Assembly (NCBI RefSeq): GCF_002251795.1
Contig: NZ_NOXU01000019.1
Location: 1-64,000 of the forward strand
Direction: 5' to 3'
Length of the DNA: 64,000 nt
From: Niveispirillum lacus
GTDB lineage: Bacteria > Pseudomonadota > Alphaproteobacteria > Azospirillales > Azospirillaceae
The position numbers and the translations under genes are program-made. The notes beneath the pieces were generated by a model. The model saw only the letters and a program-made list of their open reading frames with translations. It ran no database searches and was not told the DNA's origin. Below, piece by piece: positions 54,971 through 64,000 of the stretch (its first letter is position 1; the number at the start of each line of letters is the position of its first letter).

Positions 54971-56791
54971 GTGAAGCTGAAGAGGATTCTGCTGGGCACC
55001 GTGGGGGGTGTCGTTGGTTTGGCCGCTGTGGCGGTCGGGTATGGGCTGTGGGGGCCGCTGCCCATCCACCCCACCATTGAACGTCAGACCATTGCGCAGG
55101 TTCTGGACAGTCCGGAGACGCTGACCCAGTTGGGCATGATCGACGGCACCTTCCTCGATTTCCATTCTGGCAAGCTGGACCAGATCAAGCCGGAAGACCT
55201 GGAAGAAGCCCGTCAGGACATGACCCGCTACATCGCGGAGATCAAGGGTTATACTGGTCTCACCGGACAGCAGGCCATCTCACAGCAGGTGATGCTGGAA
55301 TTCTATTCCACCAATCTGGCGCAACTGGATTTCCCCTGGGTGGTGCCGGGCGGCGGGCTTTACCCCGTCGATCAACTGTTCTCTCCGCCCGTCAGCCTGC
55401 CGCAATTCCTGACCAACGCGCATGTGGTCAGTGATGTGGCATCGGCCGAGCGCTACATCAGCCGACTGCGCGCTGTTTCCACCAAGTTCGGGCAGTTGGC
55501 CGACTCCGTGCGCAACCAAGCCAAGGCGGGCGTGGTGCCGCCGGACTTCGTGGTCGATAAGAGCCTAGTGGTCATCGACAGTTTCACCAAGGACCCGGCG
55601 GCCAACAGCCCGCTGATCACTACCTTCAAGGCGCGCCTGGAAAAGGCCGGCGTGGCAGAGGCAGAGCGCGTCCGGCTGATCGCCGCCGCCACGGCCGCCG
55701 TGGAACAGGAGGTTTATCCGGCGTATCAGTCGCTGGGTAAGCTCCTGCGCGAGGAAATCCGTCCCAAAGCGACGTCGGATGCCGGCGTCTGGCGCCTGCC
55801 GGATGGCGCGCGCTACTATAAGCTGGCGCTGCGGGCCAACACGACCGTGGACACCGAACCCGATGCCATCCATGACATCGGTCTGTCGGAAGTGGCCCGG
55901 ATCACGGCCGAAATGGATGCACTGCTGCAGAAGCTTGGCCGGGTCGAGGGGACCGTGGGCGCGCGGGTGCGCGCCCTGGAACAGGACCCTTCCCAGAAAT
56001 ACCCGCCGGGCCGCGAAAGCCATGCCGAGCAACTGGCCGATCTGAAGCGCATGACTGAGACGGTCATGGCCAAGGCCCCACAATGGTTCAACAAACTGCC
56101 CCAGCAGCCTGTGGACATTCAGGCGGTGCCGGAATATGCCGAGGCAACGGCGCCCGGCGGCTACTACAACCCGCCGGCACTTGACGGTTCACGCCCCGGC
56201 ATTTTCTACATCAACCTGGGTGAGAAATCGCGGGCACCGAAATTCAGCCTGCCGACCCTCGTTTATCACGAGGCCGTCCCCGGTCACCATTTTCAGCTGG
56301 CGCTGGCCCAGACCATTGAGGACGTACCCACGTTCCGCAAGGTCTACCCTTTCACTGCCTATGCCGAGGGCTGGGCGCTTTATGCGGAGCGGCTGGCCGT
56401 TGAGATGGGGATGTATGAAAATGATCCCTATGGCGATCTGGGTCGGCTGCAGGCTGAACTGTTCCGGTCAGTCCGCCTGGTGGTAGATACCGGTATCCAC
56501 GCCAAGCGCTGGACCCGCGAACAGGCCATTGCTTACATGCGCGATACTACGGGCATGAGCGAGGACGCGGTTACCATCGAGATTGATCGTTATATTGTGC
56601 TGCCCGGCCAAGCCTGCGCCTACAAACTGGGCCAGTTGAAAATTCTGGACCTGCGTGACAAGGCCAAGACGGCCCTGGGCGAGAAGTTCGATATCAAGGC
56701 CTTCCATGATGTTGTGCTGGGTTCCGGCGGGCTGCCACTGACCGTGCTTGAAGCCCAGGTCGATGCCTGGGTAAAGCAGGTGAAAGGCTGA
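54971..56791 (+). CDS. DUF885 family putative metallopeptidase, membrane-anchored (second copy)
   Basis: A 606-residue DUF885 protein. An N-terminal hydrophobic segment (RILLGTVGGVVGLAAVAVGYG) acts as signal or anchor. The predicted zinc motif is LVYHEAVPGHHFQ near residue 435, then AYAEGWALYAERLAVEMGMY and LVVDTGIHAKRWTREQAIAYM. GTG at 54971 is chosen because AGGGGG precedes it at good distance and it leaves a clean signal; the frame stays open far upstream. The motif set is shared almost word for word with the 20416-22251 copy, but that one has a Tat leader. It is divergent from the CadC-like regulator and followed by a strong hairpin. Confidence 0.88.
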   Translation: MKLKRILLGTVGGVVGLAAVAVGYGLWGPLPIHPTIERQTIAQVLDSPETLTQLGMIDGTFLDFHSGKLDQIKPEDLEEARQDMTRYIAEIKGYTGLTGQQAISQQVMLEFYSTNLAQLDFPWVVPGGGLYPVDQLFSPPVSLPQFLTNAHVVSDVASAERYISRLRAVSTKFGQLADSVRNQAKAGVVPPDFVVDKSLVVIDSFTKDPAANSPLITTFKARLEKAGVAEAERVRLIAAATAAVEQEVYPAYQSLGKLLREEIRPKATSDAGVWRLPDGARYYKLALRANTTVDTEPDAIHDIGLSEVARITAEMDALLQKLGRVEGTVGARVRALEQDPSQKYPPGRESHAEQLADLKRMTETVMAKAPQWFNKLPQQPVDIQAVPEYAEATAPGGYYNPPALDGSRPGIFYINLGEKSRAPKFSLPTLVYHEAVPGHHFQLALAQTIEDVPTFRKVYPFTAYAEGWALYAERLAVEMGMYENDPYGDLGRLQAELFRSVRLVVDTGIHAKRWTREQAIAYMRDTTGMSEDAVTIEIDRYIVLPGQACAYKLGQLKILDLRDKAKTALGEKFDIKAFHDVVLGSGGLPLTVLEAQVDAWVKQVKG

Positions 56792-56795
56792 TAAA

Positions 56796-56832
56796 AGGTC
56801 CCCCTGCCGCTGACCTGGCGGCGGGGGGACCT
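56796..56832 (+). terminator. Strong hairpin after the second DUF885 gene
   Basis: A 15-bp stem (one G-T pair) is formed by 56796-56810 and 56818-56832, with a 7-base TGACCTG loop, starting 4 bp past the DUF885 stop. No T-run follows on the plus strand, but TTTTAT follows on the minus strand. It probably ends the peptidase transcript and insulates dnaN. Confidence 0.7.
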
Positions 56833-56978
56833 GTCCATCAGACATGGGGGCAATCCATGCAGCAAACCCCTGTTATGTCCCCGCTCTTATGCTATGGTAG
56901 CGCCCCTTCCGCCGGGCAGGCGGAGGATAGAGCAACGTTGACGTCCCCAGCCGGGGACCATAGCCGACCGGATCCAGG

Positions 56979-58097
56979 ATGAAGATCATCATCGAACGTA
57001 CCGCCCTGCTTGGCTCTCTCGGGCATGTGCAGAGCGTTGTCGAACGGCGCAACACCATCCCGGTCCTGTCCAATGTGCTGTTGAATGCGGCCAATGGCAG
57101 CCTTTCACTGCTGGCCACCGACATGGACCTGGAGATCTCCGAAACGGTGGTGGCGGAAGTCGTCCGTCCCGGTTCCGCTACAGCGCCGGCCCACACCTTG
57201 TATGACATCGCCCGCAAGCTGCCGGATGGCAGCCAAGTGGAATTGGATGCCACGGGCGATGTGCTGACCCTGCGGTCAGGTCGTTCCAAGTTCAATCTGG
57301 GCACTCTCCCGGTTGCCGATTTTCCGGAAATGACCCGCGGGACCTGGTCGCATCAGTTCTCGCTGAGAGCAGATGTGCTGAAGGGGCTAATTGACCGGAC
57401 CAAGTTTGCGATCAGCACTGAGGAAACCCGTTACTATCTGAACGGCATTCATATTCATGCCACAAAGGGCAAGGCGGGCGAGGTGCCAGCCTTGCGGGCT
57501 GTGGCGACCGATGGTCACCGCCTTGCCCGTGTTGAAACACCGTTGCCGGAAGGTGCCGATGGTCTGCCCGGTGTGATCATCCCGCGCAAGACTGTGCTGG
57601 AGGTGCGCAAACTGCTGGATGAGGTCGCGGGCAATGTCGACATCTCCCTCTCGGAGACCAAAATTCGCTTCACGCTGGGTGATGTGACCCTGATCAGCAA
57701 GCTGATTGATGGGACTTTCCCGGATTATGAGCGGGTCATTCCCGCTGGCAATAACAAGCTGCTGTCAGTGGATAGCAAGCTGTTTGCCGGCGCCGTCGAC
57801 CGCGTTGCTACCATTTCCACTGAAAAGTCGCGGGCCGTCAAATTGGCACTGGAAGCGGGTGTGCTGACCCTCTCGGCCACAGCCGCTGATGCCGGGTCGG
57901 CGTCGGAGGAAATCGAGGTGGACTACGACAGCACACCGCTGGAGATCGGCTTCAACAGCCGTTATCTGTTGGACATCACCGGCCAAATCGAAAGTGGCAA
58001 GGCGCAATTTGTGATGGCAGACGGCAATTCCCCGACCATCGTGCGCGATGCAGCCGATCTAGCGGCACTTTATGTCCTCATGCCGATGCGCGTCTGA
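56979..58097 (+). CDS. dnaN: DNA polymerase III beta subunit (sliding clamp)
   Basis: A 372-residue protein forming the ring-shaped clamp that tethers DNA polymerase. Three similar domains of about 120 residues are visible; recognised segments include MKIIIERTALLGSLGHVQSV, VVERRNTIPVLSNVLLNA, FAISTEETRYYLNGIHIH, ATDGHRLARVETPLPEG and the C-terminal YVLMPMRV of the hydrophobic-cleft strand. The length is normal. It is followed by recF and gyrB, a typical order, but dnaA is not upstream here. Confidence 0.98.
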   Translation: MKIIIERTALLGSLGHVQSVVERRNTIPVLSNVLLNAANGSLSLLATDMDLEISETVVAEVVRPGSATAPAHTLYDIARKLPDGSQVELDATGDVLTLRSGRSKFNLGTLPVADFPEMTRGTWSHQFSLRADVLKGLIDRTKFAISTEETRYYLNGIHIHATKGKAGEVPALRAVATDGHRLARVETPLPEGADGLPGVIIPRKTVLEVRKLLDEVAGNVDISLSETKIRFTLGDVTLISKLIDGTFPDYERVIPAGNNKLLSVDSKLFAGAVDRVATISTEKSRAVKLALEAGVLTLSATAADAGSASEEIEVDYDSTPLEIGFNSRYLLDITGQIESGKAQFVMADGNSPTIVRDAADLAALYVLMPMRV

Positions 58098-58136
58098 TCG
58101 TCAACGCGCCGGGTCATCTTGTTCCCGTCCTCAGTG

Positions 58137-58171
58137 ACGCCCCGGTCGGACAACGCCGGGGCGTTTTCTTT
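58137..58171 (+). terminator. Intrinsic terminator after dnaN
   Basis: A 9-bp perfect stem, ACGCCCCGG (58137-58145) with CCGGGGCGT (58156-58164), has a 10-base loop and is followed by TTTTCTTT. It lies 40 bp past the dnaN stop, so recF, starting near 58251, needs its own promoter or readthrough. Confidence 0.9.
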
Positions 58172-58250
58172 ACAGACGTAACCGGTCGGCCGTCGCGGGC
58201 CGGCTCTCACCCGTCAGTTGCCGTCAACAAAGCTGGATATTGCCTGTCTG

Positions 58251-59420
58251 ATGCCCGCCCCTCCCGCCCTGGCTGTCACCCGCCTGACAGTGACACGGTT
58301 CCGCTCCTATGCCAGCGCGCGGCTTGAATGCGATGCGCGGCCAGTTGTGCTGACGGGAGAGAACGGGGCTGGCAAGACCAACATTCTGGAGGCCGTCAGC
58401 TTCCTGGCGCCGGGGCGCGGCATGCGCCGGGCCAAACTGTCAGAGATCGAACGGATCGGTGACAGTTCGGCGGCGGAATGGACAGGAGGTCCCGGCTGGG
58501 CCATCGCTGCCACTGTGGCGACCGCCAACGGCGCCGTGGAGATCGGGACGGGCCGCGACCCCGCAGGTGGAGAAAGCGAGCGTCGGCTGGTTCATATTGA
58601 CGGGCGCCCTGCCAAGGGCCAGATCGCTCTGGCCGAACATGTGTGCGTTGTCTGGCTGACACCACAGATGGATCGTCTGTTCCTGGAAGGCGCGGCCGGA
58701 CGCCGGCGCTTTCTGGATCGGTTGGTCTTTGGTTTTGACAGCGGTCATGCCGGGCGGTTGACCAAATATGAGAATGCTCTGCGTGAACGTGCCCGTATCC
58801 TGCGCGATGGGCCTGTGGACCCGGCCTGGCTGTCCACCCTGGAAGGGCAGATGGCAGAAACCGGCATTGCCGTGGCCGCCGCCCGCGCTGATATGGCCCG
58901 ACGCCTGGAGGCAGCGGCAGCCCAGGGGGTCGGGCCGTTCCCAGCGCCTGGGATCACCATGGTGGGTGCCGTTGACGCGTTGCTGGCCGGCCGCCCGGCA
59001 CTGGAGGCGGAAGACGCATTCCGCAAGGCGCTGGCGGAGGGGCGGCGCGCGGATGCGGTGGCCGGGGGCGCTACCATCGGCCCTCACCGGTCCGACCTTG
59101 CCGTTACCTACCGCGCCAAAGATATGCCGGCTGAACTGGGCAGTACGGGTGAGCAGAAAGCGCTGCTGATCGCCATTGTCCTGGCCAACGCCCGCCTGAT
59201 GCGGGCGGAAACAGGGGTTGCGCCGTTGCTGTTGTTGGATGAGGTTGCCGCCCATCTGGATGAGGGGCGGCGGCTGGCCCTGTTTGATGAAATTCTGGCG
59301 ACTGGCAGTCAGGCGTGGATGACGGGCACCGACGCCGACATCTTTCGCCCACTCGGGCGCGCGGCCACCCATGTCGCGGTGGCACAGTCGCGGCTGACCC
59401 ATCATCCGGTCCAACCATGA
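58251..59420 (+). CDS. recF: DNA replication/repair protein RecF
   Basis: A 389-residue SMC-like ATPase that loads RecA at DNA gaps. Walker A is LTGENGAGKTNILEAVSFL near residues 34-52, preceded by VTRLTVTRFRSYASARLE. The signature-like region is STGEQKALLIAIVLANARLM, and Walker B LLLLDEVAAHLDEGRR lies near 330. ATG at 58251 gives the usual lead; TTG at 58218 is in frame upstream. It lies downstream of dnaN behind a terminator and 140 bp before gyrB. Confidence 0.96.
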   Translation: MPAPPALAVTRLTVTRFRSYASARLECDARPVVLTGENGAGKTNILEAVSFLAPGRGMRRAKLSEIERIGDSSAAEWTGGPGWAIAATVATANGAVEIGTGRDPAGGESERRLVHIDGRPAKGQIALAEHVCVVWLTPQMDRLFLEGAAGRRRFLDRLVFGFDSGHAGRLTKYENALRERARILRDGPVDPAWLSTLEGQMAETGIAVAAARADMARRLEAAAAQGVGPFPAPGITMVGAVDALLAGRPALEAEDAFRKALAEGRRADAVAGGATIGPHRSDLAVTYRAKDMPAELGSTGEQKALLIAIVLANARLMRAETGVAPLLLLDEVAAHLDEGRRLALFDEILATGSQAWMTGTDADIFRPLGRAATHVAVAQSRLTHHPVQP

Positions 59421-59545
59421 TCGCCCGATGGCCACGCCGGAGGCTGCGTTCAACCGCCTGTAAAGACCGTTGAAAACGGGTAAGTCCCATGCGGAAATTT
59501 AGTCGTCCCAGCGCGCTTTTGCCCCTGTTTTCCGCCGCTTTCTGA

Positions 59546-62113
<2,568 letters not shown>

Positions 62114-62121
62114 GGGGGGAA

Positions 62122-62145
62122 CGGGGGTGACTTAACCCACCCCCG
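62122..62145 (+). terminator. Hairpin after gyrB
   Basis: CGGGGGTG (62122-62129) pairs with CACCCCCG (62138-62145) across an 8-base loop, 9 bp past the gyrB stop. A TTTT run lies only 12 bases further on, so termination is plausible but not a textbook case. Confidence 0.5.
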
Positions 62146-62204
62146 CGCCTCTGATGTTTTCCCGTCCGCCACCCGTCTCCAGCCCCCATTGCACCTGAGC
62201 GACG

Positions 62205-63299
62205 ATGCTGTCCCTGCTGTACCGCTGGTTCCGCTCCCCCCGGTCGCGCTTGCGTGACGTGACGCTGGGTCGGCGTCTGGGCACGCTGGCGCTATGGGTG
62301 ATGGGTGTGTGCACGGCCCATGTCATCGCCATGATGGTGCTCGAGGGGATGGCGCTGCGTGATGCGCTGTGGCTGACGGCCACGACCATCGTCACGGTCG
62401 GCTATGGCGATCTTTTCGCCAAGACCGATGCCGGGCGACTGGCGACGGTCGGTTTTATGTATGTCGGCGGCATTTTTGTGGTGGCCAGTCTGGTGTCGGC
62501 CCTGGTCGACTGGCGCACGGACAGCCAAGAACGCAAGGCCAACGGGACCTGGGGGTGGAAATTGACAAACCATCTGCTGTTGATCGGTGAACCCAGCGGT
62601 GACGCAGTTCAGCATCTTTGCCGTCTGGTCGATCAGGTCCGCGCGCATGAGGATTGGCGCGATGCGCCTATCCTGTTGCTGACCCGTGCGTTCGAAGCGA
62701 CCCGTCTACCGGCGGCGCTGGCCGATCGGGGGGTGGTGCATGTCACAGGTAGTGCCGCCGATGCCACGGCCCTGACCCATGCCGCCCCTGACCGGGCGCG
62801 CACATCGCTGGTCTTTTCCAGCTCCGAAACCGACCGGGAGGCGACGGCCCGCGTGCTGGACACCGTCCTGCGCCTGCGGGAAGCGGGGCAGAAGACCTCG
62901 ATCATCGCCGAATGCGTGGATGTCGGCGACCATGACCGTCTGGCCCGGCTTGGTGCCGCCCAACCCATCCGCGTCATGCACGGCTATCCCGAGGTGGCGG
63001 CCCGTGCCATTGTCAGCCCCGGATCGGAAGCGCTGATCGAACAGCTTTTCACGGCGGAGGGCGATGAGTGCCGCCGCGTCGACCTGCCCCGCGTCTGGGA
63101 GGGAACCTGGCTGGACCTGCTGACCCGTATCGCCGGGGCCGGCATCGGCACCCCCATCGGCTATCTCTGCGCCGACACGGGCGCTGTCCTGGCCAACCCC
63201 GTGGGCCGATCCATCCGTGCCAAAGCCCTGTTCCTGATCGTGGGCGATGACCGGCAGGTCAATGCCACCCGCGATACGGTGCAGGCGCTGGCCCTCTGA
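62205..63299 (+). CDS. Two-TM potassium channel with TrkA/RCK-like cytoplasmic domain
   Basis: A 364-residue protein. Two membrane helices (LGTLALWVMGVCTAHVIAMM and LATVGFMYVGGIFVVASLV) flank a pore loop with the potassium filter TTIVTVGYGDLFAK. The cytoplasmic part (~110-364) resembles a RCK/TrkA-type domain of the Kch or castor-like kind (ILLLTRAFEATRLP, TSLVFSSSETDREATARVLD, IIAECVDVGDHDRLARLG). The N-terminal nucleotide motif is poor (LLLIGEPSGDAV), so ligand gating is uncertain. It is transcribed with gyrB after a 91-bp gap. Confidence 0.9.
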   Translation: MLSLLYRWFRSPRSRLRDVTLGRRLGTLALWVMGVCTAHVIAMMVLEGMALRDALWLTATTIVTVGYGDLFAKTDAGRLATVGFMYVGGIFVVASLVSALVDWRTDSQERKANGTWGWKLTNHLLLIGEPSGDAVQHLCRLVDQVRAHEDWRDAPILLLTRAFEATRLPAALADRGVVHVTGSAADATALTHAAPDRARTSLVFSSSETDREATARVLDTVLRLREAGQKTSIIAECVDVGDHDRLARLGAAQPIRVMHGYPEVAARAIVSPGSEALIEQLFTAEGDECRRVDLPRVWEGTWLDLLTRIAGAGIGTPIGYLCADTGAVLANPVGRSIRAKALFLIVGDDRQVNATRDTVQALAL

Positions 63300-63425
63300 C
63301 GGCGAACTGCCGGCTATTTCCGGCGAACAGCAGACGCCCAAGCTGCATTTCGTCCGATCCACCACTTCAATCCGGCACTGCTTCCCGGCAAAATCGCGGC
63401 AACCATTGATCAAGGGACTGACGCC

Positions 63426-64000
63426 ATGACCATGCCTGCCGCCACTACCTCCCCCACCGCCCGCACCGGTGCGCGCCTGCTGGTCGCGGCCCTGGAGGCG
63501 CAGGGCGTGAAGATGGTGTTCGGGGTGCCGGGGGAGAGCTATCTGCCGGTTCTGGATGCCCTGCATGACAGCGGCATCCGTTTCATCACCTGCCGGCAGG
63601 AGGGGGGCGCCGCGATCATGGCAGAGGCGCAGGGCAAGCTGACAGGCCGGCCCGGCATCTGTTTTGTCACGCGCGGTCCAGGCGCCACCAACGCCTCTGC
63701 CGGCATCCATATAGCCCAGCAGGATGCCACGCCGATGATCCTGTTCGTGGGGCAGGTGGCGCGCGACATGCGCCAGCGCGGGGCATTCCAGGAGGTGGAT
63801 TACAGCGCCGTCTTTGGCAGCATGTGCAAATGGGCCTTTGAGATCGACAATCCCGCCCGCATCCCGGAACTGGTCTCCCGCGCCTTCCGCGTTGCCTGTC
63901 AGGGGCGGCCCGGCCCCGTGGTCATCGCCCTGCCGGAGGATATGCTGACCGAACTGGCCGATATGGCCGATGCCGCCGTCGCCCCCGTCACTGATGCCTT
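63426..64000 (+). CDS. Thiamine diphosphate-dependent enzyme, acetolactate synthase-like (3' end outside window)
   Basis: The first ~190 residues of a ThDP enzyme; the reading frame is still open at the last base. The N-terminal domain matches the acetolactate synthase/benzoylformate decarboxylase group: GARLLVAALEAQGVKMVFGV, VPGESYLPVLDALHD, the catalytic Glu in FITCRQEGGAAIMAEAQGKL, and CFVTRGPGATNASAGIHIAQ, followed by QRGAFQEVDYSAVFGSMCKW. ATG at 63426 gives the normal lead. Whether it is IlvB or another ThDP enzyme cannot be decided without the C-terminal half. Confidence 0.9.
   Translation, partial: MTMPAATTSPTARTGARLLVAALEAQGVKMVFGVPGESYLPVLDALHDSGIRFITCRQEGGAAIMAEAQGKLTGRPGICFVTRGPGATNASAGIHIAQQDATPMILFVGQVARDMRQRGAFQEVDYSAVFGSMCKWAFEIDNPARIPELVSRAFRVACQGRPGPVVIALPEDMLTELADMADAAVAPVTDA

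Noticed and set aside
63309-63324. Short GCCGG/CCGGC hairpin after the potassium channel gene
   Set aside because: A stem of only 5 bp without a T-run is too weak to call a terminator.

Overview
The window is GC-rich and densely coded on both strands. It reads as the chromosome of an alphaproteobacterium. The clues are a CtaA heme A synthase of the type common in that class, a def-fmt pair, a dnaN-recF-gyrB block, a thiO-thiS-thiG operon under a TPP riboswitch, a fused 5-oxoprolinase and many ATGA/GTGA gene overlaps. I lean to the Rhodospirillales (Azospirillum/Niveispirillum-like) from overall feel only. No rRNA, tRNA, CRISPR array, intact insertion sequence or prophage was recognised.

Region 1 (0.3-10.7 kb) is a surface-glycan locus. 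It holds a membrane acyltransferase, an ABC-2 exporter permease, an AsnB-type amidotransferase, a 1373-residue protein joining a methyltransferase, a coiled coil and three glycosyltransferase modules, a TylF-type methyltransferase, and an ABC ATPase with a Wzt-like cargo-binding C-terminus. Together these fit synthesis, decoration and ATP-driven export of a polysaccharide. Region 2 (11.1-17.9 kb) is a catabolic unit. A fused HyuA-HyuB hydantoinase/5-oxoprolinase, DUF2891, DUF979 and DUF969 are tightly coupled on the minus strand, divergent from a MarR-like regulator, with a long inverted repeat between them. Region 3 (18-22 kb) has a gene-less stretch, an outer-membrane barrel, a membrane LytTR regulator and a Tat-type DUF885 peptidase.

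Region 4 (22.3-31 kb) is a heavy-metal export island: two small His-rich secreted proteins flank a CzcCBA-like RND pump, followed by a P1B-4-like ATPase with a His-rich N-terminus. Region 5 (31-39.8 kb) is mostly core metabolism: TrhO, a TetR regulator divergent from an Mpo1-like and a ketopantoate-reductase-like gene, thiO-thiS-thiG, then def, fmt, thiE and ctaA. Region 6 (39.8-49.8 kb) carries an M3 peptidase, PPK2, a hybrid histidine kinase with a degenerate Hpt-like tail, an orphan winged-helix protein, two CPBP membrane proteases in tandem, and a ferredoxin-TenA-EamA operon.

Region 7 (49.9-56.8 kb) has a two-subunit molybdenum hydroxylase, a CadC-like membrane regulator with a TolB-like propeller, and a second DUF885 peptidase. 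Region 8 (57-64 kb) is dnaN, recF, gyrB, a potassium channel with a TrkA-like domain, and the start of a ThDP enzyme that runs off the window. The least explained system is the 5-oxoproline-type operon with its DUF partners. The largest unusual protein is the 1373-residue methyltransferase/glycosyltransferase fusion.
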